In this document: piece by piece, positions 8,669-17,766 of the stretch
Layout of the letters: every line of letters begins with the position of its first letter
Numbering within the stretch: position 1 is the stretch's first letter
Assembly: GCF_016056295.1 (NCBI RefSeq)
Contig: NZ_JAECZB010000019.1
Span: 1 to 64,000, forward strand
Source: Atlanticothrix silvestris CENA357
GTDB lineage: Bacteria; Cyanobacteriota; Cyanobacteriia; Cyanobacteriales; Nostocaceae
Length of the DNA: 64,000 nt
Direction of reading: 5' to 3'
Program-made: the position numbers and the translations under genes
Notes under the pieces: model-generated
The model's input: only the letters and a program-made list of their open reading frames with translations
Databases searched by the model: none
What the model was told of the DNA's origin: nothing

Positions 8669-8768
8669 AATATTAATTCGCATTGAGATACAACACATGG
8701 TAGGGGCATGGCATTGCCGTGCCCGTATGAATAATTTATGTGTCGCAAACATTATTTGAATTGATATT
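8669..8768 (+). repeat. REP-centred element, copy 1
   Basis: A GTAG hairpin (8700-8724, one G-T wobble in the stem) lies in the middle of about 100 bp with imperfect inverted ends (AATATTAATTC and GAATTGATATT). The segment TTTATGTGTCGCAAACATTA also occurs, inverted, at 54770-54870. An isolated half-REP (TGCCCCTAC) follows at 8801-8809. The rest of the gap up to the tRNA at 9219 holds only the weak repeat near 9065-9130 and no gene. Confidence 0.7.
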
Positions 8769-9218
8769 AAGCAACACGCGGTGAAGACACAACATTTTTA
8801 TGCCCCTACAAAGGACTGTCTTTTATCCCAATTGCAAAAGGCGTAGGCAAAGCCCGTCGTAGACATCGCTTCCATCATGTTTTGCATAGCTTAAGGTATA
8901 AAAGTTATGCCTACTCAAACAAAACCTTAAGTGCTGGAATTTTGCTTGTTTTCAGGAAACTTACACTTCACCTCAATTTCAAAATTACTCTCCGCCGAAC
9001 CTTCAGTTACAAAGGGGATACCAGTTTTTCCGCCTATCTTCAAGCCAAACTGCAAGCTTGAGGCTTGGAACTCTCAACTTCGTGCTTTGATCTGCAACAC
9101 TTGAGTTCTAAAGACTAATCAAAGGTGATGTCTGATGGCAAGCAGCTGCGTGTCTACGCTTTGATAAAAACTTTAACCATGCTGCGATCGCCTACTTCGT
9201 TATCTATATTTAACTATA

Positions 9219-9291
<73 letters not shown>

Positions 9292-9365
9292 GTGGACTTT
9301 TTATTAGCCACGATTAATCATCTTAGCGAACATAAAATGATTTGGCAAGAGGTAAGCAAAAAAAA

Positions 9366-10235
9366 TTATGCTGTTTTCAACTTTAACTTCACCCCAATGA
9401 AAACGGCTATAAATAGCAAAAACTGAACAAGCACAATACTAGGGCCAGAAGCAAGGTTGAAAAGACCTGACACAATAATCCCAGCAATGCTGCTAGTGGA
9501 ACCAACTATCACCGACATAATTAGAAAATGGCGAAAGTGATGACTCATCAGTTTGGCGGTTGAAGCAGGAATTACCAAAAAAGCATTCACCAGTAAAACA
9601 CCGACAGCTTTAATCGCTACGGCTACGGCTAGTGAAAGCAAGACGACAAAGCCATAGCGATATAGTTGGACTGGAATGCCTTGCACTTGAGCTACATCAG
9701 AGTTCAAGGTCAACAAAATTTGCTGTCGTAGGGTTGATAGTAAAAATATGCTACTACCAACAAGTACAATTAGGGTCAAAATTAAATCTGTGGTATCAAT
9801 AGCAAGAATATCGCCGAAAAGTACTGCCATCAAGTTACCGCGATATCCTTTAATGAGACTGGTGAGAATCACCCCGATCGCTAATGCTCCAGATAATACA
9901 ATACTGAGTACGCTATCGCTCGCTAAATCGGTTTTGTCAATAAAGTAGAGAACTACAATGCCAAAAAGTAAGGTAAAAGGTAACAGCATCCAAGTCGGAT
10001 TGACCTGTAACAGCACACCTAACGCTACACCTACTAATGCTGCATGACCGACAGCGTGGCTGAAAAATGACAGCTGGCGCAAGGTCACAAAACTACCAAG
10101 CAAACCTCCCAGTATCCCCATTAATACAGCACCTGCGATCGCTCGCTGCATAAAAGGGAATTGCAACAACTCTACCAATTCATGGCTATTGGTTACGGCT
10201 AGTGCAATTATCTGGCAATGATCATAGAAGTGCAT
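9366..10235 (-). CDS. znuB: Zinc ABC transporter permease ZnuB
   Basis: This 289-residue integral membrane protein belongs to the ABC-3 permease family, which forms the channel of zinc or manganese importers. About eight hydrophobic segments are visible. The FMQRAIAGAVLMGILGGLLGSF region and SFFSHAVGHAALVGVALG are typical of the family's N-terminal half, and VNAFLVIPASTAKLM of its cytoplasmic coupling segment. It lies 3 bp downstream of znuC and in the same direction as znuA, so the three genes form the usual uptake set. Zinc specificity is inferred from the His-rich binding protein and the candidate Zur site upstream of znuA; manganese cannot be formally excluded. Confidence 0.92.
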   Translation of the reverse strand: MHFYDHCQIIALAVTNSHELVELLQFPFMQRAIAGAVLMGILGGLLGSFVTLRQLSFFSHAVGHAALVGVALGVLLQVNPTWMLLPFTLLFGIVVLYFIDKTDLASDSVLSIVLSGALAIGVILTSLIKGYRGNLMAVLFGDILAIDTTDLILTLIVLVGSSIFLLSTLRQQILLTLNSDVAQVQGIPVQLYRYGFVVLLSLAVAVAIKAVGVLLVNAFLVIPASTAKLMSHHFRHFLIMSVIVGSTSSIAGIIVSGLFNLASGPSIVLVQFLLFIAVFIGVKLKLKTA

Positions 10236-10238
10236 AAC

Positions 10239-11012
10239 TCAATTGTGGTGATGTTGGTAGCGACTGAATCCTGGGCCGTAGGTTGCTAAAAGGTTTTGGG
10301 GTGAAAGAGCAATTTCCGGCTGTCCGGTACAAACAACAGTTTGGTTGAGACAAAGGACGCGATCGCAATGGCGGCTTACCATATCAATATCATGGGAAAC
10401 CTGTAACACTGTCCAACCTTCTTCCCGTTTGAGTTCATTGAGCAAAGCATAAAAATCTGTTGTACCTTGCACATCCACCCCGGCAAAGGCTTCATCTAAT
10501 ATTAAAAGTTTTCGCGGTCTTACCAAGCAGTAAGCTAATAATACCCGTTTAAGTTGACCACCGCTGAGAGTACCAATAGCTTGATGCCGTAGATGATAAG
10601 CATCGGTTCGCTGTAAAGCTTCTATGACTGCTGCTGATTTTTCCTGGTTTTGTCTCCATAACCTGAAGAAAAACGACCTCGCTGTTTTGGCTTCATTAGT
10701 CCATCCCAATCCTACTAACTCACTCACAGAGATTGGGAAACTGCGGTCAAAAATGAAATTTTGCGGCATATAACCCAATAAATGACGCAAATTTCCCAAC
10801 CTAGAAAGTGGACGACCAAATATTTCAATCTTGCCAGCACTATGAGGAATCAAATCTAACACCGCTTTGACCAAAGTACTTTTACCCGCGCCATTGGGGC
10901 CAACTATCGCTGTATCTGTTCCTGGCAATAATTCAAAAGCAACGTCCCGCACAGCTAAATGACTGCCTTGATATACAGTTAATCCTTCTACTTTTAAAAT
11001 TGGCGTAGTCAT
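10239..11012 (-). CDS. znuC: Zinc ABC transporter ATP-binding protein ZnuC
   Basis: This ATPase powers the importer. It has Walker A (GPNGAGKST), a Q-loop region (YMPQNF), the signature LSGGQLKRVLLA, Walker B (LLILDEAF) and the H-loop (VSHDID). I placed the start at the ATG at 11012 (MTTPILKVEGLTVYQG), just downstream of CAGGA, rather than the TTG at 11048, whose extra residues do not resemble the family. The resulting length, 257 residues, is normal. It is coupled to znuB, with only 3 bp between them. A gap of about 320 bp separates it from znuA, so it may also have its own promoter. Confidence 0.92.
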   Translation of the reverse strand: MTTPILKVEGLTVYQGSHLAVRDVAFELLPGTDTAIVGPNGAGKSTLVKAVLDLIPHSAGKIEIFGRPLSRLGNLRHLLGYMPQNFIFDRSFPISVSELVGLGWTNEAKTARSFFFRLWRQNQEKSAAVIEALQRTDAYHLRHQAIGTLSGGQLKRVLLAYCLVRPRKLLILDEAFAGVDVQGTTDFYALLNELKREEGWTVLQVSHDIDMVSRHCDRVLCLNQTVVCTGQPEIALSPQNLLATYGPGFSRYQHHHN

Positions 11013-11329
11013 TATTCCTGGGTAATTGGTCAAGTCGCTTCGCTCCAATTAAAAATTAAAAATTATTAATTAAAAATTGCAATAAGTGGTTGCTCTGTCC
11101 CACCACTTATTGTAGACCACTAAATCAAAGTTCTAGTGGGGGCTTGTAGCCAAAATTAATTAATTAAAAAGCGAAAATTGCGGTCTTGGATAGAACCCCG
11201 AACTTTGCTCAACGGGGGGAGCCGCCGCACGCAAGTTCTCTCCAAGAGGAGCAACTTTTCAAGACATTGTTTTTCTTTTTAATTTTAATTCCAAAAAGGT
11301 CACAGGTGGTTAATTAGCCTTAATTAAAC
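11013..11329. other. znuA-znuC intergenic gap with hairpin
   Basis: An 11-bp perfect inverted repeat (11080-11090 and 11102-11112, arm CAATAAGTGGT) lies here and could act as a partial terminator or processing site between znuA and znuC. The rest is AT-rich with TTAATT tracts and a short GC-rich fragment (11205-11225). No gene is visible. Confidence 0.45.
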
Positions 11330-12349
11330 TTACTGGCAGGCAGTTTGCAGAGTTTGCAAATTAGCTTTCATTGCTTGAAAATAATACTGCGGATTTGTTT
11401 CGCCAGTTTCTAAGGAATCCAAAGTACGCAAATTTAAATTCAAGTCTTGAGAGAGACTTTTTAACAATTTGTTATCTACTCCTGGTTCACTAAATAAAGC
11501 TTTAACTTTGTATTTTTTCACTGTATTAACTGCATTTTGTACATCTGCTGGTGAAAGTTGGTCTTCAGGAATTTCCACCACAGCAACTTGTTTAATATTA
11601 TATCGTTGAGCTAAGTAAGGATAGGCATCGTGAAAAGTGATGAAAGTGCAGTTGGGAGTTTTCTGCAAAGTTTGTTGAAATTCACTATTTAAAGTTTCTA
11701 ATTGCTGAATATAAGCCGCAGCATTTGCTTCATAAATGGTTTTATTTCTAGGGTCAGCGGCTATTAATCCATCGCGGATATTTGTCACCTGCTGTTTTGC
11801 CAACACTGGATCTAACCAAACATGAGGATTACCTTCAGTGTGTGCATGGTCATGGTCTTTTTTTTCTGTTGTCGTTGTTTCAATAGGTGAAATCTCATTT
11901 AATGGTTTAATGCCTTTGCTGGCATCAATTTCTGTCAAATTAGAATTTTGGGCATTTTTTACAGTGCCTTCCAGAAATTCCTCTAATCCCAAACCATTTT
12001 TTACCAGCACATTCGCAGTAGCGATCGCTTTTACATTATCTGGTGTTGCCTGATAGTCATGTACTTCCGTCCCTGGCGGTACTAAAATTGCTACATCTGC
12101 GGCATCTCCAGCTACTGCTTGAGTAAACAAATAAATTGGTAAAAATGTCGTCACCACTTTGGTTTTTTCTGACGGCACTATAGGATTAGACGCTGCTTCT
12201 TGTGCTTGCGGCGACTGCTCAGAATTTGTTCCCTGATTCGTGTTTGATTGGTTACAGCCAACAACTGTGGAAAATATGAGCAGAGCAATTAAGGATAGGA
12301 AGCCTCTTTTTTGTGTGCCTGTTTTACGTTCTCTAACAGTCAAAATCAC
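11330..12349 (-). CDS. znuA: Zinc-binding lipoprotein ZnuA
   Basis: This is the 339-residue periplasmic zinc-binding protein of the importer (cluster A-I solute-binding family). The start is GTG at 12347-12349 with GGAG eight bases upstream. A signal peptide ends in a lipobox (TVVGC), so the mature protein is probably lipid-anchored in the plasma membrane. Zinc ligands are visible: His in GTEVHDYQ, His in NPHVWLDP, His in ITFHDAYPY, and the acidic group in SEPGVDNK. A short His/Asp loop (KKDHDHAHTEG) before the second ligand is a hallmark of zinc rather than manganese binders. It leads the znuA-znuC-znuB set and is divergent from the SLH porin. Confidence 0.94.
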   Translation of the reverse strand: MILTVRERKTGTQKRGFLSLIALLIFSTVVGCNQSNTNQGTNSEQSPQAQEAASNPIVPSEKTKVVTTFLPIYLFTQAVAGDAADVAILVPPGTEVHDYQATPDNVKAIATANVLVKNGLGLEEFLEGTVKNAQNSNLTEIDASKGIKPLNEISPIETTTTEKKDHDHAHTEGNPHVWLDPVLAKQQVTNIRDGLIAADPRNKTIYEANAAAYIQQLETLNSEFQQTLQKTPNCTFITFHDAYPYLAQRYNIKQVAVVEIPEDQLSPADVQNAVNTVKKYKVKALFSEPGVDNKLLKSLSQDLNLNLRTLDSLETGETNPQYYFQAMKANLQTLQTACQ

Positions 12350-12431
12350 CGTATTTTCTCCTTAAATTAAGATACTTGTTTTACTTTTGTCAAAATTCTT
12401 ATTGACAATGAGACTTATTCTACACTGCATA

Positions 12432-12446
12432 TTATAATAATTCTCA
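12432..12446 (-). promoter_or_regulatory. Candidate Zur box between znuA and porin gene
   Basis: On the minus strand the sequence TGAGAATTATTATAA matches the cyanobacterial Zur-type 7-1-7 palindrome TGATAATNATTATCA at 12 of 14 fixed positions. It overlaps a TATAAT hexamer facing znuA, and another TATAAT (12453-12458) faces the porin. A repressor bound here could therefore control both divergent genes. The consensus was recalled from memory, and the zur gene itself is not in the window. Confidence 0.6.
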
Positions 12447-12672
12447 TTCTCATATAATCCAGATAACATTCCTTTGTGTAAGCAATCACAGCAGAATTTT
12501 TCCTGTGATGCTGTTGCTTGCTGTCTATGTTTACTTGGTGAATGTGGCTTTCTTAAGCCTTGTATTAAAAAATGCTAGCTACTGATACTATTTGAGAATC
12601 TTTTCAAAAAAATGTGCCCTTAAATAAATAGTGGTGCGGGTACAACAAATGGTGAATGAGTGTGAGGGAAAA

Positions 12673-14286
12673 ATGCAAAAGCTATGGAAATATCTGCTGG
12701 CAAGTCCAGTAGTCTGCGGTATGATTATCTTTGCTGGTACTGCATTTGCAGAGGAAATATCTACGACAGCAAAAACAAATGAACGTCTAACTGTCGCAAA
12801 TCCAGTTAATAAAGTTGAGAATTTTAATCAAGATCAGGTAATAGCGCAAGTTACTTCAGTGTCTCAGTTATCGGATGTCCAACCTACAGATTGGGCATTC
12901 CAAGCTTTACAATCACTAGTCGAGCGTTACGGTTGTATTGCGGGTTATCCAAATAGCACTTATCGCGGTAATCGGGCGCTGACAAGATATGAGTTCGCTG
13001 CTGGTTTAAATGCTTGTCTTGATCGAGTTAATGAACTTATTGCCACCGCAACCGCTGAACTGGTAACAAAACAAGATATAGCCACACTGCAAAAGCTGCA
13101 AGAAGAGTTTTCCGCAGAATTAGCAACATTACGAGGTCGTGTAGATACACTAGAAGCACGCACATCTGAATTGGAAGCGAATCAGTTTTCCACTACAACC
13201 AAACTACAAGGGCAAGTTGTTGCAGCCATTACTGATGTTTTTGGAGGTGACAACATTAATGGTGGGGAAATTACAGATAGAAATACAACTCTTGGAGTAA
13301 GGGCGCGGGTTGAATTTGTAACCAGTTTTACAGGTCAAGATACACTATTCACTAGAATCCAGGCTAATAATATTATCAGTCCTGATATTGGCACACCAGA
13401 AGGGAACTTATTCTTTGCTGGTGAAGACGGTACTACTGATGCTGCTATCGATGCCCTGTTTTACGCATTTCCTTTGGGAGAAAAGACACAGGTAATTGCG
13501 ATCGCCAATGCAGGCGCAGCAGATGATATTACTGATACTGTAAATATTTTTGATGGTGATGGTGCTTTTGGAGCTTTATCAACCTTTGGCACACGTAACC
13601 CAATTTATTATCAGATGGATGGTGCAGGGTTAGGAGTAACCCACGAGTTTAATGATAAATTAGCACTCAGTTTAGGGTATTTAAGTGGTGCAGCTAATGA
13701 CCCATCTCCCGCAAATGGTTTATTTGATGGTGCTTATGGGGCGCTAGCACAATTGACGGTTAAACCAAGCGATCGCATCTCTATTGGTTTAACTTACATC
13801 AATTCGTACAAACAGCCACTACCCACAGGTAGTAATGCTGCAACCCTCACACCCTTGTTAAATGAAGAGGGTGAACTAGATACCGCATTTTCCAGCAATT
13901 CTTACGGTGTGCAAGCATCTATCGGCATCAGTGATCAAATAGTCTTAGGTGGTTGGGCTGGATACACCAACAGCCGTACCCTCTCTGGTAATCGTGGAGA
14001 TATTGACATTTGGAACTATGCCGTCACCCTCGGCTTTCCTGACCTTGGTAAAAAAGGTAACTTAGCTGGTATTATCGCTGGTGTGGAACCTAGGGTAACA
14101 AGTTCCAGTGTCGCAGGCTTGGAAAGAGATAGAGATACTTCTTATCATCTTGAAGCTTTCTATCAGTACCAAATCAGTGAGAATATCAGCATCACCCCAG
14201 GAGTTATCTGGCTGACATCCCCAGATCATAATAATGATAACGATGATGTTTTTATTGGTGCCCTGAGAACTACATTCAGTTTCTAA
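12673..14286 (+). CDS. SLH-domain outer membrane porin (OprB / iron uptake porin type)
   Basis: I start at ATG 12673 (MQKLWKYLLASP), after GAGGGAAAA, giving a clean signal peptide (to TAFAEE). An in-frame ATG at 12631 is the alternative. The mature part has an SLH domain (about residues 65-125; LSDVQPTDWAFQALQSLVER, ALTRYEFAAGLNACLDRV). It then has a coiled-coil segment (LQKLQEEFSAELATLRGRVD), and a beta-barrel of the OprB type ending in aromatic TTFSF, as outer membrane proteins do. Such porins are the main outer membrane channels of cyanobacteria. The shared upstream region with znuA and a possible Zur box suggest a role in zinc entry; this is inference. Confidence 0.88.
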   Translation: MQKLWKYLLASPVVCGMIIFAGTAFAEEISTTAKTNERLTVANPVNKVENFNQDQVIAQVTSVSQLSDVQPTDWAFQALQSLVERYGCIAGYPNSTYRGNRALTRYEFAAGLNACLDRVNELIATATAELVTKQDIATLQKLQEEFSAELATLRGRVDTLEARTSELEANQFSTTTKLQGQVVAAITDVFGGDNINGGEITDRNTTLGVRARVEFVTSFTGQDTLFTRIQANNIISPDIGTPEGNLFFAGEDGTTDAAIDALFYAFPLGEKTQVIAIANAGAADDITDTVNIFDGDGAFGALSTFGTRNPIYYQMDGAGLGVTHEFNDKLALSLGYLSGAANDPSPANGLFDGAYGALAQLTVKPSDRISIGLTYINSYKQPLPTGSNAATLTPLLNEEGELDTAFSSNSYGVQASIGISDQIVLGGWAGYTNSRTLSGNRGDIDIWNYAVTLGFPDLGKKGNLAGIIAGVEPRVTSSSVAGLERDRDTSYHLEAFYQYQISENISITPGVIWLTSPDHNNDNDDVFIGALRTTFSF

Positions 14287-14302
14287 TTTTCAACATCTAA
14301 AG

Positions 14303-14335
14303 AAAAGACGCGAAGTTGTTCTTCGCGTCTTTTTT
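14303..14335 (+). terminator. Rho-independent terminator after the porin gene
   Basis: A 13-bp perfect stem (AAAAGACGCGAAG and its complement, 14303-14315 and 14321-14333) with a 5-nt loop is followed by a T-run. It lies 17 bp after the porin stop codon. Confidence 0.92.
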
Positions 14336-14525
14336 GCATGATCTCAAAATTAAAACCCAGCATTCTTGCCGGGTACAAAATCTCATACCAAATTGTCGTT
14401 CTGAAAGGGTGCATACACAGGGAGCGAGATTCAAGAACAGCTTCTCTCACCCCAAAACATAACCTAAAATAGGTTACACGCTACATTAAAAAATGTCTAT
14501 TTTTCGTTTTTCAGGGTGTATGAGC

Positions 14526-15221
14526 TTAAGCCATTTTTGACTTGCGCTTGACAAATGACCCCGCACTCAAAGCACCGAAGGCTAACAGACCCAACATAGA
14601 ACCAGATTCAGGAACACTAGCTAGTCTGTAGGTATGGTTATCGCTTTCAAATGCACGACCGTTAGATCTCAAAACTACCTTGTCAAAGGTTTCTCCTTTA
14701 CTAGCTAATAAATTAACGAAAACATTATCTGCATTGCTAGTCCAGCTACCAGTAGCTTGAGCGCCTGGAACATCTGCGCCGCTAAAGGTTTTCAACAAAG
14801 TACCACCACTGTAGACATCCACAAAGTTATATGTGTCTACTGACCCCCAGTACAAACCAAAGTAATCAATAGCCTTAGCAAAGTTGATAGTGACAGAACC
14901 AGTTGACCCTGCAACGTTAGAACCTACTGGTGAAATAGTCAGATATTTACTGGTATCACCAAATGGAGTAGCATAAGCGTTTGCTTGGCTACCTTGCACG
15001 ATTCCATTGGTTGCAGAGTAAGTCGCAAATCCGTTTGGATCAACTGCTGTACCTGAATTAAAGTCAATAACCTGAGATCCTAGGATAGTAGACTGTGAAC
15101 CTTGTCCTGCAACAGGTGCGCTACCTCCTTTGGTTAAGCTAACAGCGCCGGCTGGGTTAACACCCATGAAAACAACTGCTGTTCCGGCTAAGGCTAATGA
15201 TAGTTTTTGCAAAATAGACAT
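14526..15221 (-). CDS. PEP-CTERM sorting domain protein
   Basis: This is a secreted protein of about 231 residues. I chose the ATG at 15221 (MSILQKLSLALAG), eight bases after AGGAAA, over the ATG at 15251, because it starts the signal peptide directly (cleavage near PAGAVS). The C-terminus carries the PEP-CTERM signal: VPESGS, a hydrophobic helix (MLGLLAFGALSAGSFV) and a basic tail (KRKSKMA). This signal is recognised by exosortase-type enzymes that process surface or exopolysaccharide-associated proteins. The middle (SATNGIVQGSQANAYATPFG, VTINFAKAIDYFGLYWGSVD) is a beta-rich extracellular domain seen in other cyanobacterial PEP-CTERM proteins. No exosortase gene lies nearby. Confidence 0.9.
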   Translation of the reverse strand: MSILQKLSLALAGTAVVFMGVNPAGAVSLTKGGSAPVAGQGSQSTILGSQVIDFNSGTAVDPNGFATYSATNGIVQGSQANAYATPFGDTSKYLTISPVGSNVAGSTGSVTINFAKAIDYFGLYWGSVDTYNFVDVYSGGTLLKTFSGADVPGAQATGSWTSNADNVFVNLLASKGETFDKVVLRSNGRAFESDNHTYRLASVPESGSMLGLLAFGALSAGSFVKRKSKMA

Positions 15222-15959
15222 TGATTTGTTTCCTAAACTTTTACTATCCATAGACTGGCACGTCAGGTTGCGATTTGTGTAGGGATTAGAAACAATTTTT
15301 ACAAAAACAATGTATTTGACTATTTGAGTCTAAAGAGGAGAAAAAGCCTTTTCATAATTCAGCTTCAAAGAATGCTATTTTTGAAAAAAAGTAAGTAACT
15401 ACACTTACACACGAGTCATAAAATGTATTTATTGTTAACAGACAATTAGGGTTTTTCAGTAAAGTCTACTATTCAGGAAGCCCATCAGAAGTTGGAAAAA
15501 GAAAATCCATAGTGGGTTTAACGGAGATAAGGACAAAACTAGTCGTAATTACTTAAAAAGTACTGTAATATTAGTATTGATTGTGAGTCAATCAATACTC
15601 TCAATCAATACTCTTAGGTTAATGCTGTTGATTTTGGATATCTTGTTAAAAAGTGGGGGGTTCCAAAACAAGTTCCCCTAGGCAGTTGAGAATCTTTTTA
15701 TACCTTTTATGCAGTAAAAAAAAGACCAGCCTCCCACAGCTAGTCTGAAAGATATTCTTTTGCGTTGTCTTCTCAATAGAGTTAAAACCAAATTGCGCGT
15801 TTCCAAAATGCAACGGGCAACTTTTCTTAACAGTATTGTAACAGCCAGCACAGTTTTTTCGTAAAGATTTACCAAAAAAGATGTTTCCCAAGAAAATTAA
15901 CCTCTATCTTGTAGAATATTTCTAAAATTTTAAGAGATAGAGTGGTACAAAAAGAATAA
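15222..15959. other. Intergenic region with an 11-bp hairpin repeat
   Basis: No convincing gene is present; two overlapping minus-strand frames here have low-complexity, non-family sequence. AGTATTGATTG (15573-15583) pairs with CAATCAATACT (15589-15599), and the second arm is repeated directly at 15602-15613. The hairpin could be a regulatory or termination structure. Confidence 0.4.
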
Positions 15960-17690
15960 CTATCGACTATTGACTATCATCTGTGGTTTTCCCCACAAAA
16001 TGCGTTCTTGTTTGTAAATAGCAATTCCCGGTTTAGCTCCTTTGGGTTTGTAAACATGCTTTGGCTGAGTATAAACTACTGGTACTTGCTCACTTTGACG
16101 AGCGCGGCTGTAATATGCCGCAAGATTTGCCACAAATTGTAAGTCATTTGCTTCTGGGATAGTACCAGGTTCTAAACGCAGTAATAGATGACTTCCGGGA
16201 ATTTCTTGAGTGTGAAACCACAGGTCATAATCCCCAGCTACACGGAAGGTCAATTGGTCATTTTGGCGATTGTTACGACCGATTAAAACTTCAAAGCCGC
16301 TAGGTGTAAGGTAACGATAAAAGTTAGTGCTGGCAGTTTCGTTGGTACTGCGATTGCGGTATTCGGGATCTTCTAGATACTTTTGTCCAATTAATTCATC
16401 GCGAATTTCTTCAAGAGCTTGTAAATCTTCTATTGTTTGATATTGGTCTATCTGAGCGATCGCAGCTTCAACTTGCTCTAAATATGCAATTTCTGTTTGT
16501 ACTTCTAAGAATAGCGGTTCAACGGCAGTACGGGCACGTTTCAGTTTTTGATGCTGCTTGTAAAGACGTTGGGCATTTTGTACAGCATTTTTATCTGGCT
16601 GGAGGGCGATCGCTATTGGTTTACTGGTCTCAAAATCAAGGAGGGTAATTTCTTTCATCCCTGGTTCCCAGTTTTGTAAATGCGCCATCAACAAGTCTGC
16701 TTTTTGTCGATACTCATCCGCTTGATCTGATTGCCGCAAACGGTCTGCAAAGGTTTGAGCTTTATTGCGTAATTTTGCCAGAATATTACTTAATTTCTGA
16801 CTTAGTTGATGCCGTAATTGAGAGAATAACTGTTGATTGATTTGGTCATTGTAATACTTAGCCAGTAGTAATTGGATGTCTTTGGCTGGAGCAACAGCAC
16901 CCCAACCCATGACGGTGTATCCATTGACAGTCCAAGCCGGTTGAAATCTATTTAATTCCAAGGCTTGTAGCCATTCCTGCCATCTTGCAAAGAGCCTTTG
17001 CCAGTCGTTGGTATTCAGAGTATCAGTGGTAATTTCTGGTGCTAAATTAGCTGCCACAAGCATTGACTCTACTAATGCAGAACTCAAGCCGCTATAGCTT
17101 TTTAACAACTGACGCTTAATTGATCCTGGTACTAAGCTGACCCGTTCTTGCCAACGTTCTTTTGATTCGCTCAAATTGGGAACAGCCCCGGTGAGTTTTG
17201 GTGGTGTTTCATAAGGCTGTCCGGTTTGGATGGGACGGACACTGGACTGTTGCTGACTAACTTGATGGGCAGCAGTAATAATGAAATTGCTGGCATCGGT
17301 GAGGATGGCATTGCTGTATTTGCCCATAATTTCTACATATATATGATGTAGAGTGTTTTCTCCTGGACGACGGGCAAATTGTAAATCAATCACACGTTCC
17401 CAAGGAGCGATCGCCTCAATTGCCACCAATGCCAAACCATTCAATTGATGTACTAGTTGTTGGCTAAAGGTAAAAGTGTCTGGCGATCGCGGTGGCGGAT
17501 CGCCAATGCATAAGCGCGCAGCTTGGGGATGCCAGGAAATCTCTAACCAACCCCTTTGTTTGAGAGTGCGTAATGCCACAGCAATAGTGTAGCGATCGCG
17601 CTGATAAACTTGTTCTAAGCGCGATGGTAGCCAGTGAGCGCGTAGTTCGCTACAAGCGGCTGCGAGAGTGGTAAAGTCAACTGGTTGCAC
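15960..17690 (-). CDS. rqcH: RqcH / NFACT-family ribosome quality control protein
   Basis: This 576-residue NFACT protein is the bacterial counterpart of Rqc2/NEMF. The family binds stalled 50S subunits and recruits alanyl-tRNA to add C-terminal Ala tails that mark unfinished proteins for degradation. The N-terminal NFACT-N domain begins MQPVDFTTLAAACSELRAHW. A long coiled-coil lies at about residues 280-420. The NFACT-R RNA-binding domain (from about 455) includes YRYLTPSGFEVLIGRNNRQN, DLWFHTQEIPGSHLLLR and KHVYKPKGAKPG. At the position of the Asp-Arg pair needed for tRNA recruitment in Bacillus RqcH it has Glu98-Arg99. It is a single gene, and the full-length family pattern is intact. Confidence 0.92.
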   Translation of the reverse strand: MQPVDFTTLAAACSELRAHWLPSRLEQVYQRDRYTIAVALRTLKQRGWLEISWHPQAARLCIGDPPPRSPDTFTFSQQLVHQLNGLALVAIEAIAPWERVIDLQFARRPGENTLHHIYVEIMGKYSNAILTDASNFIITAAHQVSQQQSSVRPIQTGQPYETPPKLTGAVPNLSESKERWQERVSLVPGSIKRQLLKSYSGLSSALVESMLVAANLAPEITTDTLNTNDWQRLFARWQEWLQALELNRFQPAWTVNGYTVMGWGAVAPAKDIQLLLAKYYNDQINQQLFSQLRHQLSQKLSNILAKLRNKAQTFADRLRQSDQADEYRQKADLLMAHLQNWEPGMKEITLLDFETSKPIAIALQPDKNAVQNAQRLYKQHQKLKRARTAVEPLFLEVQTEIAYLEQVEAAIAQIDQYQTIEDLQALEEIRDELIGQKYLEDPEYRNRSTNETASTNFYRYLTPSGFEVLIGRNNRQNDQLTFRVAGDYDLWFHTQEIPGSHLLLRLEPGTIPEANDLQFVANLAAYYSRARQSEQVPVVYTQPKHVYKPKGAKPGIAIYKQERILWGKPQMIVNSR

Positions 17691-17766
17691 AGCAATTAGC
17701 CGATGGCGTTCAAGCGTCGATGCTCAGTATATGCTATCTTATCTGGCTCGGTGTGGAATAACGCAA

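Noticed and set aside
9366-12349. Manganese rather than zinc transport
   Set aside because: The His/Asp-rich loop in the binding protein and the Zur-like site favour zinc. Manganese is not strictly excluded.
15646-15891. Two overlapping minus-strand frames next to rqcH
   Set aside because: Both are short, low in complexity and without family features or binding sites. The region looks non-coding.
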